This document shows positions 6,710-16,538 of a stretch of 37,924 nt of DNA, piece by piece (position 1 is the first letter of the stretch; every line of letters starts with the position of its first letter). The notes beneath the pieces are model-generated. The model was not told the origin of the DNA, did no database searches, and saw nothing but the letters and a program-made list of their open reading frames with translations. This stretch comes from Lachnospiraceae bacterium. Lineage in GTDB: Bacteria; Bacillota; Clostridia; Lachnospirales; Lachnospiraceae. Position numbers and translations under genes: made by a program. The stretch is from positions 1 through 37,924 of the forward strand of contig JAIEEY010000459.1 of NCBI GenBank assembly GCA_029067205.1, given 5' to 3'.

Positions 6710-9700
6710 TTACTCCACTGCCACGCTGCTGCTCACGCCGTCCTTGCCTCGAATTTTGGTGACGATAATCTTCCGCTCAATCTGCTCCTTGAGTTCGGCA
6801 ACATGTGAAATTACTCCGACCAGGCGGTTGCCTTCGGTCAGCTGCACCAGCGCCTTCATTGCCTGCCCAAGCGCTTCCTCGTCCAACGAGCCAAAACCCT
6901 CGTCCACAAACATGGAATCCATCTGGATTCCTCCGGCGTAGGACTGAATCTCGTCCGACAGGCCAAGGGCAAGGGAAAGCGACGCCTCAAAGGTCTCACC
7001 GCCGGACAGTGTCTTTACGCTGCGTTCAGTGGCATTGTAGTGGTCGATCACGCACAGCTCCAAGCCTGCTTTTTCCCTGCGGTTTTCGCTGTCCTCCTCA
7101 CGCTTGAGTTCGTACTGCCCGCTGCTCATCGTCATCAGCCGCAGGTTTGCCCGGCGCAGAATGCGGTCAAAGTATGTCATCTGGATATATGTCTCAAGTT
7201 CCACTTTCTGCTTGCCGCTCAATGTTCCGTTTGCGGTGTCGGACAACGCCTTCATCCAGATATATTTCTTTTCGACTGCCAGAATATTTTCCTGCTTTGC
7301 TGTTACTTTTTCGTAAATTTCACGATTGGTGGAAACAGCGTTTTTCTTCCGGTCACGCTGTTCGTTTCGCTCCTTTTTGTCCTGCTGCCACTTTTCCCGA
7401 CGCGCAAGCACATCTGCCTCCTGCATGTCTGCCGCATCGCCTGCTGCGTCAAGCTGCTTTTTCAAGGTTTCGACTGCCGCCGTCAGGTGCCCTTTGCGGT
7501 TCCTGCATTCTTCATACTGCTTTTTTGCTTCCTGGAACGCTTTTCCCAGCGCCTGCACACGCTCAATCAATGCCTGGATCCGCTGCTCAACTGCTTCCTT
7601 AGGCTCTGTTCCCAGCTGTTCCTGCAGACTGTTGATTTCATTTGTCTTTGCAGTGCCCTCGGCTTTCTGCTTTGTCAGGAGTACCTCCGCATTCTGAATA
7701 TCTTGAACAAGTGCTTTGATGCTTTCCTCCGTCTTTGGAATCTTCTGTTCCAGCCGCTGTTTTGTCAGGAGTTTCTCATGGTTTTGTTCAAGTTCTCCCA
7801 ACAACGTATTCAGTTGATTTTCCAGCTGCTGCGCCATTCGGCTGGCAATATCGCGCAGAGCCTCTGCCGGAACCTCTGCTGATTGCGGATAGGTGTCACT
7901 AAGCTGCGGCTCCTGTGCGCATAAACTCGCAAAAAGCTGCTCCGCCTTCTCGCTCCGCAGGCTTTTTATTCCCTCCAGTTCTTTCTCCAATTTGGCAATC
8001 ACTGCGCTGCTTGCGGACAGTGTCTCCTCCGTCTGTTTGTGCTCCGCTTCCAGCTGTCTGCGGAATGCGATTGATTTTGTCAATGCCTTGGCACATTCGG
8101 AAAGTTTTTTTGTATCATCTTTTATGATGGAAAGCATAGATGGAAGCGTTTGCTGTACAACCTGTTCCGTATTTGTATCCTTTTTGTTCCCTGCATTCAG
8201 TTCCTTTATGTGAGCGATATGTTCTTCCGCTTCCTTACAAAGTTTCCCAGCTTTCTCCAATTCATTTGAAATCTGTTTCTGCAATGTCTTATCCTGACCA
8301 GTGCATTCTGCCTGCCGCGCCGCCTGTTCACCAATCTGCGCCTGCAGCCGCTTCTTTTCCTCCTCACAGCGTTCTGCCTCACGGGTTAGCTGCTCCTGGC
8401 GCTTTTTGTCCGCTGATGCCTGTTTTAGCTGCGCTTCACACGCCTCCAGTCTCTGCTGCAGATATTTTATCATTGCCTTTTCTTCCCTGCCCACGGTATC
8501 GGGAAACTGCAGATCCGAGAGCATCTGTTCCCACTGTCGGCGTTTCTCGTCCAGCTTGCCCTGCATCTCCGCATAATCCTGGTTTTCCTGCCGCAACAGT
8601 GCATTCAGCTTGTTCTGTGCCGCCTCCCCTTCTTTGATCAGCTTGTCTAATTCCTCTTTTCGGCTCTGCTCTTTTTCGGTATTTTTGACTGCTGTCGTAA
8701 GTTCCTTGGCTTTTGCTTTAAGCTGCTGCTCTTTTTGGACAAGCCGACCTTCAATATCACTCTCTGGATTTTTCTGATACTCCTCACCAAAAACACTGTC
8801 CGCCAGCTCTAAAACAGCCTTCTTCTGCTCCGCGAGACGTTCGTTCAGATGCCCTGCGGTGACGCTGAGGCCCTCCGCCTTTTTTTCCGCCTCGGTAAGC
8901 AGCTCTTTCTTTTGCTCAACTTCTTCCTTCTCCGGCGCTGTCTTGGGCATTTGTGCCGGGCTTGGGTGATGTGCGGAACCGCAGACAGGGCAGAGTGTCC
9001 CTTCTTGTAATGTGCGTGCGAGCATTCCTGCCTGCGCATCAAGAAAGCGCTGCTCGGTATCCCTATAGTCCGCGCCAATCCGTTCTTTTTCAGCTGCCGC
9101 CTGCTGATAGGCATCCTGCGCCGCACGCAGCTCACCTTCCTGTTTCTTTAGGAGTTTGATTTCACTTGACAGCTTCTTGCAAGCCTGCTTCTGTTCCTCC
9201 ATGTCTTTCTGTTCCTGCGCAAGCTTAAGCCTGCGGGTATCTGCGTCTTTCACATTTTCCCACTCACCGCGCCAAATCGCTTGTTGATTCTGATGTGTTT
9301 CTGCCTGCTCCTGTGCTTTCTGATACGCCGCCCCGCGCTCCGCTGCCGCCTGCGTAAGAATATTTAGGCTGTCTCTTTGCCTTTCAAATACTGCGAGCTG
9401 CTCTCTTGCCGTATCCGTCTTATGCTGCCACTGGATTTCCGTCTCCCCGGCATTTTTCAGACACTCCAGCTCTGTCCTGCGCTGTGCATCCGCCTCGCAG
9501 AGCGCGTTTTCCTCTATATGTAATTTTTCGATGGTATCGGCAGTCTGCTGCAGCTGGTTTTGATTTTTCTTCTGCTCTGTCTGTATCTGCAGCAGAAACT
9601 TTTCCTGCTCTGCAAACTTTTCCCGCAGCTCCTCTGTCACGGAGAGTATTGCATCTCTGTCAGACAACTGCGCGATCTGTTCCTGAAGCTGCCCTGTCTT

Positions 9701-11029
9701 TGCCGCAAGCTCCGCTGCATGTTCCTGCTCTTTTTTGATACTTTGTTCTGTCTCCTGCTGCCTCGTCAGCTCCTGCTCCCAGCCGTTTTTTTGCTGCTGC
9801 AGGCTCCTGATCTGCTGCTGTATTTTGTCTTTACTATTTTCCAGACGCGCCTTCTCCTCACCTATGGAGGCAAGCTCCTTCAACGCTTCTGTATCCACCT
9901 TTAACGATGCTTCCAACGCCTCCTGCTGTTCCGCCAATTCCTGTTTATGTTCCGTTTCCTGCTTTATTGCCTTCTGCATCGCGGCAAGCGCTTCCTGTGC
10001 CTGCTGTAATTTGTCAAATAATACAAGATTTTTCTGCTGTTCTTTGATCACAAGCGCAAGCTGCCCACATTCCGCCGCATTCTGCTCCGCCTCGCGGTAG
10101 TGCTCCCCAACCTGCTGCATTTCGGGTTCCATCTGCACAAGCAATTCCTGGTTTTTGGAAAGTTCCTCCTGCTGCTGCCGGATTTTATGGATATTCCCAA
10201 TCAGCTGGTTTTCCTTCTCAATCTGCTTATCCAGCGCTTCAATCTGCCCGTCCAGCTCATTTAATACAGCTTCGTCCTCAAGGCAGAGCTGCTCCAACAC
10301 CACTAACCCCTCGCCAACCCTTCCGTCGAATTTTTCTTTGTGGAGCTGACGCATTTTCACCGCTGCGGGTGTGTCCTGCGTGCACACTATACTGTCCATA
10401 TATTGGCTGATGCTCCGTTTCAGTTCATTGTATTCCACCCACTGCACCTTGACCGCGTCCTTGAGTTTTCCCTGCAGTGTCTGATACAGCCCTGTTTTGA
10501 AAATCTGCCGGAAAATGTTTCCCCGCTCCTCCGTGCCTGCCAGCAGAAGCTTCTGAAAATCTCCCTGCGCAATCATCGCAATCTGCGTAAACTGCCTCCG
10601 GTCCAGACCGATCAAGTCCGTCACCGCCTTTGTCACTTCTTTCGATTTCGTGATGGGTATTCTGTCGTCGGGATAAATCAGCTCTGCTTCCGCCTTCTGT
10701 GTCGTGTAACCCGATCCTCTTCCCTTGGGGCGCTGATACTCAGGATTGCGCTTTACCTGATAACACTTTCCCCGATGTTCAAATGTAAAGAGGACAAATG
10801 TCGGTACTTCATCTTTTGCATATTTGCTGCGAAACATATCTGCCTTCCGCACATCACCGCTCGCCTCCCCATACAAGGCAAACACGATCGCGTCAAAAAT
10901 CGTCGTTTTCCCCGCGCCGGTATCTCCGGTAATCAGATACAGTCCCTGTCCGCCCAGCCGTCCAAAATCAATCTCCGTATTTCCCGCATATGGTCCGAAA
11001 GCACTTAAAATCAGCTTTACTGGTTTCAT
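6710..11029 (-). CDS. sbcC: SbcC, ATPase subunit of the SbcCD nuclease
   Basis: A 1439-residue Rad50-like SMC-family ATPase that works with SbcD to open hairpins and process double-strand ends. Walker A is GDTGAGKT (residues 35-42), with the ABC signature LSGGETFEAS at about 1341 and Walker B MFVDEGFGSLD at about 1373. Between them run long Glu/Gln/Lys-rich coiled coils, with the zinc hook C680-P-V-C683 near the centre. E. coli SbcC is about 1050 residues, so the coiled-coil arms here are roughly 200 residues longer on each side. sbcD lies 30 bases upstream on the same strand, the usual order. The start follows an AAAGGGG site. Confidence 0.95.
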   Translation of the reverse strand: MKPVKLILSAFGPYAGNTEIDFGRLGGQGLYLITGDTGAGKTTIFDAIVFALYGEASGDVRKADMFRSKYAKDEVPTFVLFTFEHRGKCYQVKRNPEYQRPKGRGSGYTTQKAEAELIYPDDRIPITKSKEVTKAVTDLIGLDRRQFTQIAMIAQGDFQKLLLAGTEERGNIFRQIFKTGLYQTLQGKLKDAVKVQWVEYNELKRSISQYMDSIVCTQDTPAAVKMRQLHKEKFDGRVGEGLVVLEQLCLEDEAVLNELDGQIEALDKQIEKENQLIGNIHKIRQQQEELSKNQELLVQMEPEMQQVGEHYREAEQNAAECGQLALVIKEQQKNLVLFDKLQQAQEALAAMQKAIKQETEHKQELAEQQEALEASLKVDTEALKELASIGEEKARLENSKDKIQQQIRSLQQQKNGWEQELTRQQETEQSIKKEQEHAAELAAKTGQLQEQIAQLSDRDAILSVTEELREKFAEQEKFLLQIQTEQKKNQNQLQQTADTIEKLHIEENALCEADAQRRTELECLKNAGETEIQWQHKTDTAREQLAVFERQRDSLNILTQAAAERGAAYQKAQEQAETHQNQQAIWRGEWENVKDADTRRLKLAQEQKDMEEQKQACKKLSSEIKLLKKQEGELRAAQDAYQQAAAEKERIGADYRDTEQRFLDAQAGMLARTLQEGTLCPVCGSAHHPSPAQMPKTAPEKEEVEQKKELLTEAEKKAEGLSVTAGHLNERLAEQKKAVLELADSVFGEEYQKNPESDIEGRLVQKEQQLKAKAKELTTAVKNTEKEQSRKEELDKLIKEGEAAQNKLNALLRQENQDYAEMQGKLDEKRRQWEQMLSDLQFPDTVGREEKAMIKYLQQRLEACEAQLKQASADKKRQEQLTREAERCEEEKKRLQAQIGEQAARQAECTGQDKTLQKQISNELEKAGKLCKEAEEHIAHIKELNAGNKKDTNTEQVVQQTLPSMLSIIKDDTKKLSECAKALTKSIAFRRQLEAEHKQTEETLSASSAVIAKLEKELEGIKSLRSEKAEQLFASLCAQEPQLSDTYPQSAEVPAEALRDIASRMAQQLENQLNTLLGELEQNHEKLLTKQRLEQKIPKTEESIKALVQDIQNAEVLLTKQKAEGTAKTNEINSLQEQLGTEPKEAVEQRIQALIERVQALGKAFQEAKKQYEECRNRKGHLTAAVETLKKQLDAAGDAADMQEADVLARREKWQQDKKERNEQRDRKKNAVSTNREIYEKVTAKQENILAVEKKYIWMKALSDTANGTLSGKQKVELETYIQMTYFDRILRRANLRLMTMSSGQYELKREEDSENRREKAGLELCVIDHYNATERSVKTLSGGETFEASLSLALGLSDEIQSYAGGIQMDSMFVDEGFGSLDEEALGQAMKALVQLTEGNRLVGVISHVAELKEQIERKIIVTKIRGKDGVSSSVAVE

Positions 11030-11059
11030 TTACGTTTTACCCCTTTCGTCTATCAGATA

Positions 11060-12205
11060 TTATTTACACTCCTCAATCAGCCGTGCCGCAAACGCTGTCT
11101 GTTCGTCCGTCATCGGCTGGTTGTTCTGCAGCTCATAAAACTCCGCAAACAATTCCAGCTCTGTCTTCTGCTCAACCTCCTCGGCGCGCTCTATAAAACG
11201 GCTCTGTTTTGTCCGGCTGTTATCATACTCCAGCCGCATCAGGTTCGGATAAATAATGCGCAGCTTCTGCAGACCGTCTGGAATATCCTCCTCGTCGGTC
11301 AGCGTAATCTGCACATAGTCCTCTGTATCTGTATTCTGGTAAAAGGAAAGTGCCGTCACTTCCAGATAGGTTCCGCGGATTTTGCGCATATCGTGAAGTG
11401 GAACCAACGGCATGGTGGTAACATTGACATTTCCCTTCTCTTTTAACTCTACTATCGTAACAGATTTCTCCTGATCTGCCTCTGAGAAAGAATATTTTAG
11501 CGGTGTTCCACAGTAGCGGACTGTTTCCCGTTTTAGAAACTGCGGGCTGTGAATATGTCCTAATGCTACATAGTCAAACGCATCAAACACGTCCGCATCG
11601 ACATTGTCCAGACCGCCGACAGATACTTCTTCCGAGTCACAGCGCCCCGCACCTGTGACAAACTGGTGTGCGATTAGAATATTGCGTTTGCCACAGTCCA
11701 CACCCATGCGTTCCACAGCAAACTTTACCGCATCATGATAGCTCTCCGGCAATGCTTTTCCCTCCATGTCCTGAGTCCCCTCCAAAGCATGACGCACCAC
11801 TGCCGGCTTGATAAATGGCAATAAATAAAGGCACAGCTCTCCATAGGAATCCTGCATCGTATACATAGCAGTATCCCCATGATAGACAGGTGATACAAAC
11901 ACTCCCCTGCCGCTCATAAGCTGTGCACCAAACGCAATCCTTTCGGCGGAATCATGATTGCCGCTGACCGCATAAACCTGTTTCCCACGGTCTGCAAGCT
12001 CTGTCAGGAACCAGTCAAACACCTGAACCGCCTCTGCGGACGGCACTGGCTTATCATAGATATCCCCCGCGATCATAACGCCGTCCGCCTGCTGGTCATC
12101 TGCTATTGTAAGGATTTGCCGCAAAATGTATTTTTGATCTTCAATCATGGAAAACTCATTCACCCGTTTTCCGATGTGAAGATCCGATATGTGAAGTAAT
12201 TTCAT
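11060..12205 (-). CDS. sbcD: SbcD, exonuclease subunit of SbcCD
   Basis: A 381-residue Mre11-like metallophosphoesterase. Metal-binding motifs are in order: HISDLHIG (residues 5-12), AGDIYDKP, SGNHD followed by SAERI, and later LIAHQFV and ALGHIHSPQ. These are the canonical phosphodiesterase motifs of SbcD. The C-terminal part should bind the SbcC coiled-coil base. The ATG follows AAGGGA. It precedes sbcC by 30 bases and the two form one transcription unit, ending at the stem-loop near 6690. Confidence 0.95.
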   Translation of the reverse strand: MKLLHISDLHIGKRVNEFSMIEDQKYILRQILTIADDQQADGVMIAGDIYDKPVPSAEAVQVFDWFLTELADRGKQVYAVSGNHDSAERIAFGAQLMSGRGVFVSPVYHGDTAMYTMQDSYGELCLYLLPFIKPAVVRHALEGTQDMEGKALPESYHDAVKFAVERMGVDCGKRNILIAHQFVTGAGRCDSEEVSVGGLDNVDADVFDAFDYVALGHIHSPQFLKRETVRYCGTPLKYSFSEADQEKSVTIVELKEKGNVNVTTMPLVPLHDMRKIRGTYLEVTALSFYQNTDTEDYVQITLTDEEDIPDGLQKLRIIYPNLMRLEYDNSRTKQSRFIERAEEVEQKTELELFAEFYELQNNQPMTDEQTAFAARLIEECK

Positions 12206-12278
12206 GGTATGTATTTCCCTTCATCGTTATTGTATGAGATTTAAATCATTAAGTTTGCGCAGACCATATTTTTCCCAG

Positions 12279-12930
12279 TTATACCACAGCCTCCACAATC
12301 GTCCTGTTTCCGACTCGGATTTCTTTCACGCCAACCTCTTTCTTCTGATTAAAGTTGAAGCTGAGCATGTACCCTTTATCCTTATGATAATATTCCAAAT
12401 AGTCGGCAAGCTGTTTCTCGCCTCTTTCGTTGTACTCGCTGCCATGCCAGATTTTCAGCTCCACGATAAACTGTTCGCCGAGGTAATCCACGATCACATC
12501 CGTGCGCCTTGCATCCCTTGTCTGTGCCTCAAGGTAATAATTCCCTGTACCGTTAATGATCGGCTTTAAATAAAGCAGGAAAAATTTGCGTCCATACATT
12601 TCGATAAATCTTTCTTCCTTCCCACTGCAGATTTCCGTAAAATATTCTACAAATTTTTTCAGTACCAAGTCCATAAAATGTCGCTGCATCTACAAAATCC
12701 TCTGTTCCGATCTGCTGGAAATCAATTGACAATACAATATAGTCATCCTTTAAATAGTTCTCCAATGCAGCCAGCGTCGTTGTCTTCCCATACTGCCTGC
12801 CCTTGTTGATGACAAAATAACTGCCATAATCAACATATTTTTCCTTGATCTTTTTTAACCTTTCATCCAGACGTACCATATAATGTCTTTGTGGATTACA
12901 GGAACCGGTTACATTAAACCTGCGTTTCAC
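12279..12930 (-). pseudogene. AAA-ATPase-like/PD-(D/E)XK protein, internally deleted and frameshifted
   Basis: The minus strand begins with the typical N-terminus of this family (KRRFNVTGSCNPQRHYMVRL), then a Walker A-like VINKGRQYGKTTTL and SIDFQQIGTEDF. Shortly after, around 12680-12690, the frame shifts into the C-terminal nuclease part: FIEMYGRKFFLLYLKPIING, then AQTRDARRTDVIVDYLGEQF and IVELKIWHGSEYNERG, which carries the PD-(D/E)XK core (D...E-L-K). Full-length relatives are about 500-550 residues, so some 300 residues between the two parts are missing. The two pieces overlap in different frames, so no intact protein is made. It sits upstream of sbcD on the same strand. Confidence 0.75.
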
Positions 12931-13020
12931 GTCGTCCGCCTCCTCTCTCTTCTACTTAATACTATACACGACTTTCCAATTTTGCACAACCAAAAAGATG
13001 ACAGGAAGGACAGTCAGACT

Positions 13021-13452
13021 CTATTCCCACTTAAACAGTACAAATCCTCCGATTGCTACCAAAGCCCCAATGACCTTCTTCCAGCTAAATGGCTGCTTAT
13101 CCACACCAAACAATCCGAAAAGTTCAATCAGATACGCAATAATAAGCTGTGAAATGACGATCAGCATCACCGCCTTTGCCGGTCCCAGGGCATCCATGCT
13201 CTTGATGACAGTCAGCGTGATAAACGCCCCCATGACACCGCCAAACAGAATATATTTTGGCTCTACCGCAATCACATCGCGAAATGAAGTCCTGTCCACG
13301 AACATCCATGCCAGTATGCACACGAGAAACGCAGTAAACTGCACGAACGCATTTGCCGCCCACATGCTTGACGCTTCTGTCACTTTTGTGTTAAATACTC
13401 CCTGCACGCTCATCAGCGCCCCCGATATCAAAGCAATAAAAAATCCAATCAT
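13021..13452 (-). CDS. Small DMT-superfamily membrane protein (DUF606/YdcZ type)
   Basis: A 143-residue, strongly hydrophobic protein with about five membrane segments. The start MIGFFIALISGALMSVQGVF, with NTKV next, and the segment FGGVMGAFITLTVIKSMDAL are typical of the DUF606 (YdcZ) branch of drug/metabolite transporters. Members have half the usual DMT length and probably act as dimers. The substrate is unknown. The ATG follows AAGGAGG with a nine-base gap. An inverted repeat lies 35-59 bases upstream. No partner gene is adjacent. Confidence 0.85.
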   Translation of the reverse strand: MIGFFIALISGALMSVQGVFNTKVTEASSMWAANAFVQFTAFLVCILAWMFVDRTSFRDVIAVEPKYILFGGVMGAFITLTVIKSMDALGPAKAVMLIVISQLIIAYLIELFGLFGVDKQPFSWKKVIGALVAIGGFVLFKWE

Positions 13453-13486
13453 ATCCGTAAACCTCCTTAAACAAAAATCTGTTTAT

Positions 13487-13511
13487 GTAACTACCATTTT
13501 CCTATAGTTAC
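13487..13511. promoter_or_regulatory. Inverted repeat upstream of the DMT gene
   Basis: GTAACTA (13487-13493) and TAGTTAC (13505-13511) are perfect 7-base inverted arms 11 bases apart, upstream of the DMT start at 13452. It could be an operator; there is no obvious regulator gene beside it. Confidence 0.35.
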
Positions 13512-13647
13512 CCTGCCGTAACGATTCCATATCCTCATAATACAGCCTGTTTACATATTATCATTGGATTTTTCCTAAAAATTTATTCAGTTGTTTGTCG
13601 ATTTCTGTATGTATTCTTGATAATACCGGTTGCGCATTTTACTTTCT

Positions 13648-15126
13648 CTACGTTTCAGGGCTCACATCAAACTCACCTGTACCCTCCTCGTACTCCACAG
13701 CCGGCAGCAGCTCTACCTGTGGGTCTTCGATTGGCTCCTCCGCCACAGGTTCCCCCGCAAGCTGCGTCTTGATCTTCTCCGAAAGCTGCCTAAGCTGCGT
13801 GTTCGCATCCTCCCCGCCCCAGACCTTGGCAAAGCAGATCTCAAGCTCCACCCAGAAATTTCCGGTCTCCAGCATCTTGGGTATGGGAACAGACTCTGCA
13901 TAATTCTCCATAAAAATGGCTTCATGCTCGTTTTCATATGCATCCTGAACCACTGATGAAAGCTTTCCTGTCATACTGTACAAATCCGCACTCGCATTCT
14001 CGATCAAATATTCCATCAGCAGCCCCGCCGACTCCTTGTGTTCAGAATACCCGTTAATGACAAGCGCGTTCGTCACAGACATTCCTCTGGTCGTGAGCTC
14101 CTGATTGATATCCGGAAGTTTTGCAATCCCATATTCATAGTCAAACGCGCCGTTTTTAGACGCCTCATCAAGCCGCCTGATACAATCGCTGGTAGCGATG
14201 GTATAGATCGTCCTTCCCTCCTGAAACTCCTGTATGATCGTATCGTAATTTGTCTCCTTAGTATCAATGGAAAAGAACTGGTTCATCTCCTGATACACTT
14301 TCAGACTGGATACAGATTCCTTATTATAGATGTCTATCAATGCTTTGTCGTCCCCTGCTGCTCCGCCTACCGATATATAATTTCCTATGAAAAAGTAATT
14401 ATAAAAAATGTCCGATACATCCCAGCGGAAGAAGTACTCTACATTTTCCGGCGTCGAATACTGGTCTGCAAAGGTCAGGATATCCACTATTGACGTGGGA
14501 ATCAGTTGTTCTGCCGTGACAGTCTGAACTGGATCTGTCTCACCAGCCTGTTCTTCGCCATCATTTTCCGCCTCGCCCCCAACATTGTTTGCCTCGTCCG
14601 CAATCTGCTGCAGATAAGTCCTGTTGTAGAGCAGTGCGCTTGTCTCATAATACATCGGACATGCCACATACTTTCCATTATACATCACTGCATTGCGCGC
14701 AGACTGCGTAAACAGCCGCTCCTCGTAGACAGACGCTGTATCCGGCAGCTGTGTCGCAAGACCTGCCAGATATGCCTTCTCGAGAGAATCATTGCTCAGG
14801 ATATAAAGATCCGGCGTATCCGTCTCCTCATCAAGACTCGCCGCGTTAACTGCCTCTAAGTACTCCAGCCCAGAAACCTGTCTCACATCCACTCTAATAT
14901 CTGTACGATCATAAAACTCCAAGGCTTTGCCGTTGAGATAATCTGTCAGGGCATCATCCGTATACCATAGATGGATTGTCTCCTTCCGGTTTCCAAATTG
15001 GGACAGTGTATCACCTGTCCCATCAAGTGATGTACGATAAAAAAATACTGCTGCAGCTATGACTGCCACAATCACAAGCGCGATTACCACACAGAGCAGC
15101 CTTTTTTTCATTCTACCATGTCTCAT
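13648..15126 (-). CDS. Extracellular solute-binding-like protein, membrane-anchored
   Basis: About 492 residues. After a basic N-terminus (MKKRLL) comes one hydrophobic segment (VVIALVIVAVIAAAVFF) with no lipobox cysteine, so it is probably anchored by an uncleaved helix. The outer domain resembles family 1 ABC substrate-binding proteins: IHLWYTDDALTDYLNGKA at the beginning, TPDLYILSNDSLEKAYLAG, YVACPMYYETSALLYNRTYL and a C-terminal helical region with SAGLLMEYLIENA. A long acidic tail follows. The start at 15126 is chosen because GAGG is seven bases upstream. No permease or ATPase gene is adjacent, so it may serve distant transporters or sense a ligand. The family is fairly sure, the substrate unknown. 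Confidence 0.8.
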   Translation of the reverse strand: MRHGRMKKRLLCVVIALVIVAVIAAAVFFYRTSLDGTGDTLSQFGNRKETIHLWYTDDALTDYLNGKALEFYDRTDIRVDVRQVSGLEYLEAVNAASLDEETDTPDLYILSNDSLEKAYLAGLATQLPDTASVYEERLFTQSARNAVMYNGKYVACPMYYETSALLYNRTYLQQIADEANNVGGEAENDGEEQAGETDPVQTVTAEQLIPTSIVDILTFADQYSTPENVEYFFRWDVSDIFYNYFFIGNYISVGGAAGDDKALIDIYNKESVSSLKVYQEMNQFFSIDTKETNYDTIIQEFQEGRTIYTIATSDCIRRLDEASKNGAFDYEYGIAKLPDINQELTTRGMSVTNALVINGYSEHKESAGLLMEYLIENASADLYSMTGKLSSVVQDAYENEHEAIFMENYAESVPIPKMLETGNFWVELEICFAKVWGGEDANTQLRQLSEKIKTQLAGEPVAEEPIEDPQVELLPAVEYEEGTGEFDVSPET

Positions 15127-15157
15127 CAAAATTCCTCGTACCGCTGGCATTCCCAAA

Positions 15158-15205
15158 GTATGCTCAAAAAATCATTCCTTACGGTAATGACATTTGCACG
15201 CCCAG
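15158..15205. repeat. Dispersed intergenic repeat, copy 2
   Basis: Shares AAAAATCATTCC and ATGACAT-N-TG-N-ACGCCCA with 3574-3627. It lies between the solute-binding gene and argD, just upstream of the former's ribosome binding site. Confidence 0.5.
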
Positions 15206-15274
15206 GGTATCCAGTTATCCAAACAGCATTGCAACTATTCATTACTTTCATAGTTACAAGCATCAACATATAAG

Positions 15275-16474
15275 CTATATTTCCATCTCTGCAAAGCAAT
15301 CATCAACAATCTCTGTCATGTGATCTACATCTGTCTTTGATACAATCAAAGGCGGAATAAAGCGGATAATATTTGTGCCTGCATTGATCAGCAGAAGTCC
15401 CTTCTCAATTGCCCTGTTAATCACACCGCTCACAGGTCCATCGCATTCCAATCCCTGCATCAAACCAACACCTCTGTGTACCTTGATATAGTCATACTTT
15501 GCTGTCAGCATATCAAGTTTTTCATATAAATAAGCCCCTGTCTCATTGACATTTGCCAAAATATCCTGTTCCTCAAAAAGGTCAATCACCTTTGAGATTG
15601 CAGTACACGCAAGCGGATTTCCGCCGTAAGTCGTTCCGTGGTCACCACTTGTCAGGGACTGTTGTGCAACTTTTTCCGTCATCATAAACGCCCCGACTGG
15701 AACACCGCAGCCAATCGCCTTGGCACTTGTCATGATATCCGGTTTTACTCCATATCGCTGCCATGCATACATCCTTCCTGTCCTTCCCATGCCACACTGG
15801 ATCTCGTCCAAAATTAATAGGATATCTTTTTCATCGCAGAGCGCCCTTATCTGCTCCATAAACTCCTGTTTCGCCGGATAGATACCACCTTCTCCCTGAA
15901 CCGTCTCAAAGATAATCGCGCAGGTCTTGTCCGTCACCTGTGCCTTGACACTCTCAAAATCATTGAAATCTGCAAAATTGATGTTGCCAATCATCGGCTC
16001 AAATGCCTCCCTGTAATGCGGATTTCCTGTCACGGAAAGTGCCCCAAAAGTTCTCCCATGGAACGAATGATTCATGGCAATGATCTCATGATCTGGATGA
16101 CCATCCCTCAAAAATGCGTATTTCCTCGCAGCCTTCAATGCGCCTTCAACCGCTTCCGCACCGCTGTTTGTAAAAAAGACCCTGTCCATGCCTGAAATCT
16201 TTTTCAGCTTTTTGGCGGCTTCAATCGCCGGAATATTATAATAGTAATTTGATGTGTGGATTACCTTGTCAATCTGTGCCTTGAGCGCATCATTGTACGC
16301 CTTGTTATTGTACCCAAGCGCAAACACTGCGATCCCCGCAACGAAATCAAGGTATTTTTTTCCCTCAATATCGTACATATACATGCCGTCCCCCTTATCC
16401 CACACAATCTGGTAACGGTTGTAGGTGTGAAGCAGCGCTGACTCGGCTTCGTCAATGTATTCTTTCATATTCAT
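15275..16474 (-). CDS. argD: Acetylornithine aminotransferase
   Basis: A 399-residue PLP-dependent class III aminotransferase that converts N-acetylglutamate semialdehyde to N-acetylornithine with glutamate as amino donor. Seen motifs are FFTNSGAEAVEGALKAARKY (PLP phosphate contact), HSFHGRTFGALSVTG, ILDEIQCGMGRTG (PLP-binding Asp) and the lysine in TSAKAIGCGVPVGAF that forms the Schiff base. The ATG follows GGAG by eight bases. It is the last gene of the minus-strand set argJ, SUKH-like, argB, argD, with a 64-base gap after argB. Length is normal. Confidence 0.96.
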   Translation of the reverse strand: MNMKEYIDEAESALLHTYNRYQIVWDKGDGMYMYDIEGKKYLDFVAGIAVFALGYNNKAYNDALKAQIDKVIHTSNYYYNIPAIEAAKKLKKISGMDRVFFTNSGAEAVEGALKAARKYAFLRDGHPDHEIIAMNHSFHGRTFGALSVTGNPHYREAFEPMIGNINFADFNDFESVKAQVTDKTCAIIFETVQGEGGIYPAKQEFMEQIRALCDEKDILLILDEIQCGMGRTGRMYAWQRYGVKPDIMTSAKAIGCGVPVGAFMMTEKVAQQSLTSGDHGTTYGGNPLACTAISKVIDLFEEQDILANVNETGAYLYEKLDMLTAKYDYIKVHRGVGLMQGLECDGPVSGVINRAIEKGLLLINAGTNIIRFIPPLIVSKTDVDHMTEIVDDCFAEMEI

Positions 16475-16538
16475 AATTGATTCTCCATTTACTCTATATG
16501 TTACTGTTTAAAACCTGACTATTTTCATATCATTTTGT

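Noticed and set aside
7040..7882. 280-codon plus-strand open frame
   Set aside because: Antisense to the sbcC coiled coil; its Cys/Phe/Leu-rich product is what a Gln/Glu/Lys-rich coding strand gives in reverse.
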